Assembly (NCBI GenBank): GCA_023703575.1
Contig: CP097969.1
Location: 1,397,517 to 1,461,516 of the forward strand
Source of the DNA: SAR86 cluster bacterium
GTDB taxonomy: Bacteria; Pseudomonadota; Gammaproteobacteria; Magnimaribacterales; Magnimaribacteraceae
Length of the DNA: 64,000 bases
Direction: 5' to 3'
Part shown: positions 47,029 to 55,925 of the stretch, in pieces
Numbering within the stretch: position 1 is the stretch's first letter
Layout: every line of letters starts with the position of its first letter
The notes under the pieces: generated by a model
What the model saw: the letters and a program-made list of their open reading frames with translations, nothing else
What the model was told of the DNA's origin: nothing
Databases searched by the model: none
Position numbers and translations under genes: made by a program

Positions 47029-47274
47029 ATGAATATATACGTTGGAAATATTCCCTGGAGTACATCTGAGGAAGAATTAGAAGCTCATTTTGCTCAATAC
47101 GGAAACGTCAACGCAGTCAGGATAATCACTGAAGGTCACTCAGGTAGATCGAAAGGTTTCGGATTTGTAGAGATGGAATCAAAAGAAGCAGGTCAAGCAG
47201 CAATTGAAGCGCTTGACGGAAATGATTTTGGTGGTAGAGATTTAAGAGTAAACGAAGCCAAACCTAGAGACTAG
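47029..47274 (+). CDS. RRM RNA-binding protein
   Basis: Single RNA recognition motif protein (81 aa). RNP2 is NIYVGNIPW and RNP1 is RSKGFGFVEM; both are intact, so RNA binding is expected. The length resembles cyanobacterial and proteobacterial Rbp cold- or stress-associated proteins. I start at ATG 47029, with AAAGGAT before it, rather than the 7-codon-longer start at 47008. Two hairpins follow the gene. Confidence 0.9.
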   Translation: MNIYVGNIPWSTSEEELEAHFAQYGNVNAVRIITEGHSGRSKGFGFVEMESKEAGQAAIEALDGNDFGGRDLRVNEAKPRD

Positions 47275-47281
47275 CTCTCAC

Positions 47282-47305
47282 TAGAAGAATTAATCTTTTC
47301 TTCTA
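47282..47305 (+). other. First 3' hairpin after the RRM gene
   Basis: Eight-bp perfect inverted repeat TAGAAGAA/TTCTTCTA with an 8-nt loop, 8 bp after the stop. No T-run of its own; it lies before a stronger terminator and could protect the mRNA end or be an RNA target. Confidence 0.4.
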
Positions 47306-47322
47306 AATAAAGAAACAAAGTT

Positions 47323-47358
47323 CAAAGCCCAGATATTATCTTGGCTTTGCTTTTTTTT
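47323..47358 (+). terminator. Strong intrinsic terminator after the RRM gene
   Basis: Stem CAAAGCC-c-AGAT/ATCT-t-GGCTTTG, with one mismatch and a 3-nt loop, followed by C and eight T. It separates the plus-strand RRM gene from the minus-strand trp operon end. Confidence 0.85.
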
Positions 47359-47369
47359 GTATTTCCAGT

Positions 47370-48164
47370 TTATTCTGGGGAGAAAAAAAGCTTTCTTAGT
47401 TCAGTTCCTGGATTTTCTGCTCTCATAAAAGACTCCCCGACTAGAAAGTTTAAAACATCGTAATTGAGTATTTGGTCTATATCTTCTCTTGTCTTTATTC
47501 CACTTTCAGAGACGATTAGTTTGTCTTTTAAATTTAGAGATAATTCTTTGGTAGTTTTAAGGTCTACTTCAAAAGTACTCAAATTCCGATTATTAATGCC
47601 AATAAATGGAAAATCTATTGGTTGAATACGTTCCAGTTCAGCTTGGTTATGAATCTCCACCAAAACATCTAGATCTAGACTTTTAGCAATATTTTTAAAC
47701 TCCTTAAGTTGACTATCTGATAAAGCAGATACGATTAATAAAATACAATCTGCACCATATAATTTGCTCTGATAAATCTGATACTCATTAATAATAAAAT
47801 CTTTTCTTAAAAGAGGAATCTCTACTTTAGACCTTATCTTCTTGAGATACTCTAAAGAGCCATGAAAGAATTTTTTGTCAGTCAGTATGCTCAGACAAGT
47901 GGCATTATTTTCCTCATATTGTTTAGCGATAGTTTCAGGTGAGAAGTTCTCTCTGATCACACCTTTGCTAGGAGAAGCCTTTTTTATCTCTGCAATTACA
48001 GATACAAGGCCTTTATTATTTCTTTGCTGGATAGATTGAATAAATCCTCGTCTTGGAGGCAAATCTAAAATCTTAGATTTGATATCTTCTAAGCTTTCTC
48101 TTCTCTCTTCCTCAGCTACTACTGAGTGTTTATCTTTTATAATTTCGTCAAGGTAGCTTGCCAT
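47370..48164 (-). CDS. trpC: Indole-3-glycerol-phosphate synthase
   Basis: TIM-barrel IGPS (264 aa), not fused to TrpF. Typical segments are SVIAEIKKASPSKGVIRE, PLLRKDFIINEYQIYQSKLYGAD, IGINNRNLSTFEVDL and VSESGIKTREDI. Converts CdRP to indole-glycerol phosphate. Stop and start with trpD overlap by one base. Confidence 0.97.
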   Translation of the reverse strand: MASYLDEIIKDKHSVVAEEERRESLEDIKSKILDLPPRRGFIQSIQQRNNKGLVSVIAEIKKASPSKGVIRENFSPETIAKQYEENNATCLSILTDKKFFHGSLEYLKKIRSKVEIPLLRKDFIINEYQIYQSKLYGADCILLIVSALSDSQLKEFKNIAKSLDLDVLVEIHNQAELERIQPIDFPFIGINNRNLSTFEVDLKTTKELSLNLKDKLIVSESGIKTREDIDQILNYDVLNFLVGESFMRAENPGTELRKLFFSPE

Positions 48165-49180
48165 TAGAATTTAGAGGAGTATTCAACTAATTGATTAAGT
48201 TTTTCAATCCCACCGCCATCTTTTACACATTCATTAGCTAATCTAATACCCGCCTCCAATGAGCTTGATACTTCAGAAACATATAGTGCAGCACCAGCTG
48301 CCATCGAGATCATAGAAGAAGCTTCTGGATGTTTATCAGCTAGCCCTAATTTTACGAGATTAAGACTTTCTTCTGGAGAATTCACTTGTAATCCATTAAG
48401 CGAAGAAGTTGTAAAATTAAAATCTTCTGGGTTAATAGTATACTCAGAGATATCTCCATCTTTCATCTCTACAACCAAGGTTGGAGAGGCGATACTTATC
48501 TCATCCAAGCCATCTTTAGAGTGAACAATCATGGTATGTTCACTTCCCAATTCCTTTAATACATTTGTAATGGGCTTCATCCACTTCTTATCATAAACAC
48601 CCATAACTTGTCTTTTAGCAGATGCGGGATTAGTCAAGGGCCCAAGGACATTGAAAATACTCTTTTGAGCAATTTCTTTCCTAGGACCAACAACATGCTT
48701 CATAGCACTATGATGGGCTGGAGCAAACATGAATCCTAAGCCGATATTTTTTATACAATCTGCTACTTCAGTAGGTTTAAGTGCAAGAGGAACACCTGCT
48801 TGTTCAAGAAGATCAGCGCTACCGCTGCTCCTCGTCGCTGACCTATTGCCATGTTTTGCGACTTTTGCTCCACATTGACTTGCAACAAATGCAGAAGCTG
48901 TTGATACATTAAAAATACCAATTCCCGATCCTCCTGTACCGCAAGTATCTACTAGGTGAGTTAAATCAGTTTTGACTTTTAAAGAAAGTTCTCTCATTAC
49001 TTCAACTGCGCCAATTACTTCTTCAACCGTTTCTCCTTTCATCGATAAAGCTATTAAAAAAGCACCGATTTGAGCATCAGTAGCCTTACCTTCTAATATC
49101 TCAAACATAACAGAAGACATTTCTTGTTTTTGAAGATCTTGATTTGAGACTACTTTGCTTATTCCTTCCTGTATATTCAT
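48164..49180 (-). CDS. trpD: Anthranilate phosphoribosyltransferase
   Basis: Standard TrpD (338 aa). Motifs VDTCGTGGSGIGIFNVST, KHGNRSATRSSGSADLLE and FAPAHHSAMKHVVGPRKEIA identify it. Transfers phosphoribosyl to anthranilate. Separated by 2 bp from trpG, as in the trpGDC arrangement of pseudomonads. Confidence 0.97.
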   Translation of the reverse strand: MNIQEGISKVVSNQDLQKQEMSSVMFEILEGKATDAQIGAFLIALSMKGETVEEVIGAVEVMRELSLKVKTDLTHLVDTCGTGGSGIGIFNVSTASAFVASQCGAKVAKHGNRSATRSSGSADLLEQAGVPLALKPTEVADCIKNIGLGFMFAPAHHSAMKHVVGPRKEIAQKSIFNVLGPLTNPASAKRQVMGVYDKKWMKPITNVLKELGSEHTMIVHSKDGLDEISIASPTLVVEMKDGDISEYTINPEDFNFTTSSLNGLQVNSPEESLNLVKLGLADKHPEASSMISMAAGAALYVSEVSSSLEAGIRLANECVKDGGGIEKLNQLVEYSSKF

Positions 49181-49182
49181 AT

Positions 49183-49749
49183 CTAGTAAGTATCCAAAAA
49201 GTTCTTAAGAAGAGATTTGCCGTGTTCAGTCGCGATGGATTCAGGATGAAACTGTATTCCGGTGATTGGTTCTGAATTATGTTGAATGGCCATTATGGTC
49301 CCGTCTTCAGATCTAGCCGTGATATCAAATTCTTTTGAAAGTGATGATTCTTCAATAACAAGGGAATGGTATCTTGTAGCGAGAAAGTCTTTTTCTACTG
49401 AAGAGAATATACCTTTTCCATTATGACTAATTTTCGAAAGCTTGCCGTGCATAATCTCATTAGCTTTTATTATATTTGCACCATAAGCAGCACCAATGGA
49501 TTGATGGCCTAAGCAAACACCTAAAATGGGTACTTTACCTGAAAATTTTTTGATCACTTCAACCGATATTCCAGCTTCTTTTGGGGTACAGGGGCCAGGA
49601 GATATAACAATATAATCTGGAGATTTATTTTTAATTTCCTGAACGCTTATTGCATCATTCCTATGTACCTCTACTTCCTGTGACATTTCGTAAAAGTATT
49701 GAACAAGGTTGTATGTAAAAGAATCATAGTTATCGATCATCAGTAACAT
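49183..49749 (-). CDS. trpG: Anthranilate synthase glutaminase subunit
   Basis: Class I glutamine amidotransferase (188 aa). Catalytic Cys in GVCLGHQSIG, His/Glu in IQFHPESIATEHGK, and oxyanion region ISPGPCTPKEAG. Supplies ammonia to TrpE. Could also serve as PabA. Three bp from trpE. Confidence 0.96.
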   Translation of the reverse strand: MLLMIDNYDSFTYNLVQYFYEMSQEVEVHRNDAISVQEIKNKSPDYIVISPGPCTPKEAGISVEVIKKFSGKVPILGVCLGHQSIGAAYGANIIKANEIMHGKLSKISHNGKGIFSSVEKDFLATRYHSLVIEESSLSKEFDITARSEDGTIMAIQHNSEPITGIQFHPESIATEHGKSLLKNFLDTY

Positions 49750-49752
49750 ATC

Positions 49753-51195
49753 TCAACCTTCTAGTTTTTCCTGTACCATTTCTGCAGCTTTGAAAATAGC
49801 TCGACCTTTATTTAGTGACTCTTTCCATTCTAGATCCGGAACTGAGTCTGCAACCCAGCCTCCTCCTGCCTGAATATAGAGTACTTCGTCTTTAATGACT
49901 GCTGTCCTGATTGCAATTGCCATATCCATATTACCCTGCCAAGAAAGGTATCCTATTGCTCCACCGTAAATACCTCTTTTCACAGGCTCGAATTCATCGA
50001 TGATCTCCATAGCTCTGATTTTAGGAGCACCTGATACGGTTCCTGCTGGAAAAGTAGCCTTAAATAAATCAATGGCAGACAAGCCGTCTTCCAATTCAGC
50101 TTCAACATTAGAAACCATATGCATAACGTGACTGTATCTTTCTATCCCGAATTGTTCAGTAACATTTACAGTTCCAGGTTTAGCAATTCGTCCTACATCA
50201 TTTCTTCCTAAATCGATTAACATGAGATGTTCCGCAATTTCTTTAGGGTCATTAACCATATCTTTTTCCATAGCTATATCATCTGCATCATCTTTACCTC
50301 TTCTTCTAGTGCCGGCAATTGGTCTTACCGTAACCTTATTATCTTCAAGTCTTGCTAAGATTTCTGGAGAGGATCCCACTATATGAAAATCATGCAAGTT
50401 TAAATAATACATATAAGGTGATGGATTTAATTGCCTTATAGATCTATATAACGCAACCGGATCGGCAGTAAAAGGAATTGACATACGCTGCGAACAAACC
50501 ACTTGCATGATGTCTCCCTCTTCGATGTATTTTTTTGCTTTCTCTACTGATTTTTTAAATTCATATTCACCAAATCCAGATGTGAAATCAGATTCATTTA
50601 TAGTTTTTTCAGGTTTCTTGAAATCTTCAAATATAAGAGGCTCTTTAAGCTTTTCCTCTAACTCATCTAATCGTCTCTCCGCAATATCTCGATCATCTTC
50701 TCTATCAATTAATATAATTAAATGAAGTTTATTCTTTAAATTATCAAATACAGCAACTTCTTCAGAGACCATAAATAATGCATCTGGTGTCCCTAAGGAA
50801 TCTGGAGGAACAGATTCGATCAATTTCTTTTCAATGTATCTGACACAATCATATGAAAAATAACCGACAAGACCGCCATTGAACTTTGGTAAATTTGTAT
50901 CTTCTTCAAGAGTGAAGCTTTTCTGTAGCTGGTCTAAATAATCTAAGGGATCATCTATTGTTATGGTCTCAATTTGCTTTCCATCTTGAAGAATTACAAC
51001 TTCATTTTTTACAACCTTTATTAATCTCCTGGCTTTTAAGCCGATAAGGGAGTATCTTGCCCACTTATCTCCGCCTTCAACCGACTCAAACAAATAACTA
51101 TAAGAACAGTTAGCTAATTTCCTGTAGACACTAAGAGGGGTCTCCATATCGACTAGGATTTCGCGAGAAATTGGAATTTTTTTTTGTATATCCAC
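49753..51195 (-). CDS. trpE: Anthranilate synthase component I
   Basis: Chorismate-using TrpE (480 aa). C-terminal MPxG-type chorismate core includes GDIMQVVCSQRM, SSPEILARLEDN, RPIAGTRRRG and GRNDVGRIAKPG; N-terminal SYSYLFESVEGGDKWARYS is the tryptophan feedback region. Starts 4 bp after rpe. No attenuation leader is seen because it is not first in the run. Confidence 0.97.
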   Translation of the reverse strand: MDIQKKIPISREILVDMETPLSVYRKLANCSYSYLFESVEGGDKWARYSLIGLKARRLIKVVKNEVVILQDGKQIETITIDDPLDYLDQLQKSFTLEEDTNLPKFNGGLVGYFSYDCVRYIEKKLIESVPPDSLGTPDALFMVSEEVAVFDNLKNKLHLIILIDREDDRDIAERRLDELEEKLKEPLIFEDFKKPEKTINESDFTSGFGEYEFKKSVEKAKKYIEEGDIMQVVCSQRMSIPFTADPVALYRSIRQLNPSPYMYYLNLHDFHIVGSSPEILARLEDNKVTVRPIAGTRRRGKDDADDIAMEKDMVNDPKEIAEHLMLIDLGRNDVGRIAKPGTVNVTEQFGIERYSHVMHMVSNVEAELEDGLSAIDLFKATFPAGTVSGAPKIRAMEIIDEFEPVKRGIYGGAIGYLSWQGNMDMAIAIRTAVIKDEVLYIQAGGGWVADSVPDLEWKESLNKGRAIFKAAEMVQEKLEG

Positions 51196-51199
51196 TATT

Positions 51200-51874
51200 T
51201 TAGAGAGCTTCTAAAGAGGATCTCATTTGTTTGATTATCTTAGAATAATCTTCTTGATTAAAAATAGCTGATCCAGCAACAAAAGTATCGGCACCTGCTT
51301 CAGCTACAGAAGCAATATTTTCTAAGTTAATTCCACCATCAACCTCAAGCCTTATATCTAAATTTTTCTTATCGATCGTATCTCTTACTTTTGTGACTTT
51401 CGTAAGTACAGAATCAATAAATTTTTGTCCTCCAAAACCGGGGTTAACGGACATTAGCAGAATCATATCTAATTTATCGATTGACTCCTCAATTAAACTA
51501 ACTGGAGTTGCAGGATTTAAGACTAAACCAGCTTTACAATCATGGCTTTTGATAAGTTCTATTGACCTATCTATATGATCAGTAGCTTCAGGGTGAAAAG
51601 TGATATAAGTTGATCCTGCTTTTGCAAAACTCTCTATTAAACTATCCACTGGTTTGACCATCAAATGAGTGTCTATAGGCGCTTTAATTCCATAATCCCG
51701 CAGTGCCTTACATACCATAGGCCCAATAGTTAGATTGGGCACATAATGATTGTCCATAACATCAAAATGAATCCAGTCAGCACCAGAATTTAAAACGCTC
51801 TTAGATTCTTCTCCCAGGCGAGCAAAGTCCGCTGATAAAATAGAAGGCGCGATTATGTAGTCTTTAGTTGTCAT
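51200..51874 (-). CDS. rpe: Ribulose-phosphate 3-epimerase
   Basis: TIM-barrel pentose-phosphate enzyme (224 aa). [49 protein letters not shown] and [11 protein letters not shown] are conserved, including metal-binding His and Asp. Order rpe-trpE resembles pseudomonads, but gph (phosphoglycolate phosphatase) that normally stands between them is missing. Confidence 0.97.
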   Translation of the reverse strand: MTTKDYIIAPSILSADFARLGEESKSVLNSGADWIHFDVMDNHYVPNLTIGPMVCKALRDYGIKAPIDTHLMVKPVDSLIESFAKAGSTYITFHPEATDHIDRSIELIKSHDCKAGLVLNPATPVSLIEESIDKLDMILLMSVNPGFGGQKFIDSVLTKVTKVRDTIDKKNLDIRLEVDGGINLENIASVAEAGADTFVAGSAIFNQEDYSKIIKQMRSSLEAL

Positions 51875-51886
51875 GAGGGTGCAAGT

Positions 51887-52552
51887 TTACTCCTCGCTCA
51901 GTAAACCGTCTAATCTTTCAACATCTTCTAGTGTATTGAGATTCTCGTATCTTCCCTTAAATATCTCACCTGAAACAAGATTATTTGAGGAAGCTGGTTT
52001 TAGAATATCATTCCAAAGTTCCATAGGTCCCGTCTCGGATAAACTAAACAAATCTGGTGAAATAATCATTATTCCGGAAAAAGTATATTTATTTTCTTCT
52101 AGGTCAGACCTAACATAACCATTAATAAGCGAAACATCTCCTTTTGGATTGCTCTCAGGATTAGGAATAAGAATCATATGCGCCAAAAAATCATCCTTAA
52201 GCTCTAAATTATTAAAATCAAAATCTGTCCATATATCTGAACTAAGAACAAAAAAAGGTTCCTCGAAGTGATGAATAGCATTTTGTATCCCACCACCCGT
52301 GCCCAAAAGTTCTTTTTCCAGGGAATAGGAAATCTTGAGCCCATAATCTGAGCCATCTCCTAGTAAGTTCACAATCTTTTCACCTCGATGGTGAAGATTA
52401 ATAACAATTTCTTGAATATTGGTATTTTTTAAAATCTTAATAATCCTTTCAATCAAGGAAACTCCGCCAACTTTTACCAATGGCTTAGGGTTATCCTCTG
52501 TGAATGGAAGAAGTCTTTTGCCCTTCCCGGCTGCAAGTAAAAATGCTTTCAT
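51887..52552 (-). CDS. murU: MurNAc-1-phosphate uridylyltransferase MurU
   Basis: Nucleotidyltransferase (221 aa). N-terminal LLAAGKGKRLLPFTEDNPKPLVKVGG is the pyrophosphorylase signature, with GTGGGIQNAIHHF and SSDIWTDFDF. In the anhydro-MurNAc recycling route MurU makes UDP-MurNAc after AmgK. Overlaps amgK by 4 bp. Assignment relies on the pairing with the kinase and on the lptD neighbourhood. Confidence 0.9.
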   Translation of the reverse strand: MKAFLLAAGKGKRLLPFTEDNPKPLVKVGGVSLIERIIKILKNTNIQEIVINLHHRGEKIVNLLGDGSDYGLKISYSLEKELLGTGGGIQNAIHHFEEPFFVLSSDIWTDFDFNNLELKDDFLAHMILIPNPESNPKGDVSLINGYVRSDLEENKYTFSGIMIISPDLFSLSETGPMELWNDILKPASSNNLVSGEIFKGRYENLNTLEDVERLDGLLSEE

Positions 52553-53562
52553 GGATTATTTCTTAAAATTTTAATAAGTTTTGGTTCAACTTTTTCTGTT
52601 AAGAAAGTAGCCAATTCTTTCGAAGCAGGATATTTTTCTAAATCTGTTTGAAGATATTTTAGAGTCTGTTTTAAATCCTTAAGTCTAAAAGATTTTTTAT
52701 CTCTAAGGTGTAACCTAGATAGTGTTCCTAAAATCCTAAACTGACGTTGGAAGCCAGCAAAATCTAAATCCTTTTCAAGATCTGAGAGTTTTAACTCTTC
52801 TAATTTGTTGCCCTTGATACCTTCCTTATAGAATTTAAGATAATTTAGTAAATCTTCATGACTCAAGGGGTTTTCTATATCTTTTAAAATAGACACAAGA
52901 TCTATAGCATAAGGTCCAAAGCATAAATCTTGGAAATCTAATATTCCAATTTCATTTTTTTCTAAAAGCATGAGATTTCGGAATTCGAAATCAAAATGAC
53001 ATATTACATGTGATTGTTGTGAACACTCTTTAACTATCAAGTCCCAACTATCATTTAGCATTTTTTTATCATTAGTAGAATAATCTAATTCTAGAAAACT
53101 CGTCAAAAACCAATCTTCAAAAAGATACATTTGCTGTTTCAACATCTTCGGCGTAAGCTTGAGAAGATCATCAGGTGGTTTAATTTCTTGAAGTTGATGG
53201 ATTTTTTGTAATGATTTTTTAAAAAGGAATTCTTTGTTTTCTTCATTAATTTCCAGTTGAACGACTTTGTCACCAAAATCCTCTAAAATCATAAAGCCTT
53301 TAAGATGATCAAAAGCTTCAACTTTGGGTACTCTAATGCCATTTTTTCTCAGAAAATTGGAATGAATCTCAAATAGTTCATTTTGTTTGGAATTAGGCTC
53401 AGATATCATGCCTATTTTTGTTCCTGTATCGGTCTGAAATCTGAAATAATTCCTCAGACTTGCTTGCTCTCTAAGAGGCTGCAAGCTTTCAATATCTTTA
53501 AATCCTAAACTTGATCCTTGCATTAAGGCCCAATTTAACAAGTCATCTTTCATCTCTGTCAT
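52549..53562 (-). CDS. amgK: Anomeric MurNAc/GlcNAc kinase AmgK
   Basis: Aminoglycoside-phosphotransferase-fold kinase (337 aa). Catalytic loop VICHFDFEFRNLML (Asp, Asn) and IGILDFQDLCFGPYAIDLVS metal site. With MurU forms the peptidoglycan sugar recycling shunt that bypasses de novo UDP-MurNAc synthesis. Divergent from lptD with an 87-bp gap, as in Pseudomonas. Confidence 0.9.
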   Translation of the reverse strand: MTEMKDDLLNWALMQGSSLGFKDIESLQPLREQASLRNYFRFQTDTGTKIGMISEPNSKQNELFEIHSNFLRKNGIRVPKVEAFDHLKGFMILEDFGDKVVQLEINEENKEFLFKKSLQKIHQLQEIKPPDDLLKLTPKMLKQQMYLFEDWFLTSFLELDYSTNDKKMLNDSWDLIVKECSQQSHVICHFDFEFRNLMLLEKNEIGILDFQDLCFGPYAIDLVSILKDIENPLSHEDLLNYLKFYKEGIKGNKLEELKLSDLEKDLDFAGFQRQFRILGTLSRLHLRDKKSFRLKDLKQTLKYLQTDLEKYPASKELATFLTEKVEPKLIKILRNNP

Positions 53563-53649
53563 AATATTATAGTAATCTGAAGAGGTCTTCCTTTATGATC
53601 TGAATAAGTTTATGGAACAATCACTGCCAAAAATACTCTAATTTGTGCT

Positions 53650-55863
53650 ATGTCTAAAAAGTACTCCTTTATTTTATTGATAATCATTTCTTCTATGATT
53701 TTTTTTTCAAACTTCTTGAAGGGAAATGAAGACAAAACTCTAAGGATAAATTCTATTGACGCCGAAGTTATAGAATCCTTAGATCAGGAAATTCTTAGTT
53801 TAACGGGCAATGTTGTTATTAAAACTGATATTGTTCAATTATGGTCAGATAAAGCCATTTATGACCGTGAAAACCAAACCATACAGCTTGAGGGAAATAT
53901 CAAGGCGTTGTCTAAAAACCTTTCTATTGAAGCTCAAAACATGGAAGCTGATTTTATTGATAATGAGTTCTACATCTCAAGCTCTAGTTATAACTTTATG
54001 GAAAGAGGATTTGGCGAAGCTCAATTTATAAATTTCAAGTTTAATGGCGATATTGAATTATTAAATATTTCAATTACAAGTTGCAAAAAGGAAGACCTAT
54101 CTTGGAATTTAAATTCCAAGAGAATAATTGTTCTTGAAGATAGAAAGAATGCTGTTATTAAAGACGTGACAATTGAAGTTAATGAGGTACCAATCTTTTA
54201 TTTGCCTTATGCGAGGACAGCAATAGGAAAAGAAAAATTCTCTGGGTTTTTAGCACCATCTATTAAACAAGGCAAAGATGGACTAGATCTATCAGTGCCT
54301 TACTTTTTTAGTTTAGCTCCAAACTATGATCTAACAATCTCACCACGATATATAGAAAAAAGAGGATCCGGGATCAGTTCCGAAGGAAGGTTTCTTACTC
54401 AAGATTCTGAGGGCCTTATAGCATTCTCATATTTTATCAATGATAGAAGATTTCAAGATCAAACTGGAGAAAATAAAAAAAGATGGGCAACAAAAGTATA
54501 CAGTCAAACAAATTTAGGTTCTAACTTATACCTCAGCATTGGTACTGAACACGTAAGCGATGACCTATACTTTGAAGACTTAAATGACGATATCTTAGGA
54601 ACTCAACAAAAGGATTTCTTGAAAAGAAATCTCAACGTCGCCCTCAATACAAAAAATTTGAAAATAATAGGTAGTTTGAAGCAATTTCATAATTTAAATC
54701 CTTTTTCTGCCAACGAATATAAAACTCAACCTCGCTTAAATGTTGAATATCAAGGAAATATCTTTGGTGTGTCCGCAAGGTTAGTAACCGACTATGCGAA
54801 ATTTTCATTTGATGAAGAATTTAATCCATTAGAAAAAGAGGCAGATATAAAGAGAATATACATCGAACCCTCATTATTATTTGAAAAGGGAAATAGATCT
54901 TCTCTCACTTCATTCAAGGTCGGAAGAAGAGAAACAGAGTACCGAACTAAATTGGATCCTGTTGATAACTCATACAACTGGGCTGAACTTAGTTATAGAA
55001 TTTATATGGAAAAGAAATCGAAAAATGAATTCCATAGTCTTACTCCGATATTTAAGTATGTTTACATTGATGGAGAAAATAATTACGAGAAAGGGATAGA
55101 TTCAAAACTTGAAAATTTAAACTTTGATACTTTGTTCAAAAGGAACTGGTACTCTGGTTCAGATTTTTTTTTAGAGCAGAATAGATTAATTCTTGGTTTT
55201 GAACATAATTTCTATAACGCCAGTACTGGTGATGAAAGATATTTCTCTTTAGGAAGAGCATTCTTTCGTGATAAAGAAAATAGTCTGAATAATAAGATTT
55301 CCAAAAAATCTTCTATTGTTACTGAGTTCAAAGCCGACATATCAAGTCATCTGAAAATCAATAGTTCATTAGCGTTTGATTCTGACTTGGAAAAAATATC
55401 TAGAGGAAGTTTAGGAATCGTTTATGAAAGAGAAGAAAGAAAAAACATACAAATAAGATCTACTTATAAGAGAGAACCAAAATATCTTAATTTAATAGGT
55501 GGTTGGTCTGATGATGGATTGCCAATAAATGAAATTGAACTAATTTCTCAGTGGGAACTTTCAAATAAATTTTTAGCCTTTGGAAAAGTCTCCAGGGATT
55601 ATGAAAAAAATTATTCAAGAGATCTATCCTATGGCATAGAGTATGCTAATTGTTGCTTAAAATTAGGCTTAATGAAAAGAAAATGGCTTGATCAAAATTA
55701 CTATGCTTTTTTTGGAATGAATAAAGAAGATATTAATTTAATTGAAAATAGACCTTTTTCCGAAAGGGAAAGAGATAATATTTATTTATTTTTTGAGCTA
55801 ACTGAATTAGGTAGATTTGGAAAGAGGATATCAGAAGTTTTGAGCTCTAGACGATTTCAGTAA
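53650..55863 (+). CDS. lptD: LPS-assembly outer-membrane protein LptD
   Basis: Outer-membrane LPS translocon (737 aa) with signal peptide (about residues 1-24), a periplasmic OstA/jellyroll domain (residues about 35-190, NSIDAEVIESLDQEILSLTG) and a C-terminal barrel. Three Cys are seen: Cys145 and the adjacent pair Cys668/Cys669; the N-terminal Cys of the E. coli four-Cys set (Cys31) is missing. Ends in RRFQ rather than the usual aromatic. Upstream of surA, as in Pseudomonas. Confidence 0.95.
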   Translation: MSKKYSFILLIIISSMIFFSNFLKGNEDKTLRINSIDAEVIESLDQEILSLTGNVVIKTDIVQLWSDKAIYDRENQTIQLEGNIKALSKNLSIEAQNMEADFIDNEFYISSSSYNFMERGFGEAQFINFKFNGDIELLNISITSCKKEDLSWNLNSKRIIVLEDRKNAVIKDVTIEVNEVPIFYLPYARTAIGKEKFSGFLAPSIKQGKDGLDLSVPYFFSLAPNYDLTISPRYIEKRGSGISSEGRFLTQDSEGLIAFSYFINDRRFQDQTGENKKRWATKVYSQTNLGSNLYLSIGTEHVSDDLYFEDLNDDILGTQQKDFLKRNLNVALNTKNLKIIGSLKQFHNLNPFSANEYKTQPRLNVEYQGNIFGVSARLVTDYAKFSFDEEFNPLEKEADIKRIYIEPSLLFEKGNRSSLTSFKVGRRETEYRTKLDPVDNSYNWAELSYRIYMEKKSKNEFHSLTPIFKYVYIDGENNYEKGIDSKLENLNFDTLFKRNWYSGSDFFLEQNRLILGFEHNFYNASTGDERYFSLGRAFFRDKENSLNNKISKKSSIVTEFKADISSHLKINSSLAFDSDLEKISRGSLGIVYEREERKNIQIRSTYKREPKYLNLIGGWSDDGLPINEIELISQWELSNKFLAFGKVSRDYEKNYSRDLSYGIEYANCCLKLGLMKRKWLDQNYYAFFGMNKEDINLIENRPFSERERDNIYLFFELTELGRFGKRISEVLSSRRFQ

Positions 55864-55925
55864 TTGCAACAACTAAAAAAAAGAAGACAATAGTAAATAT
55901 GGATCTAACAAAAATACTTTTAATC

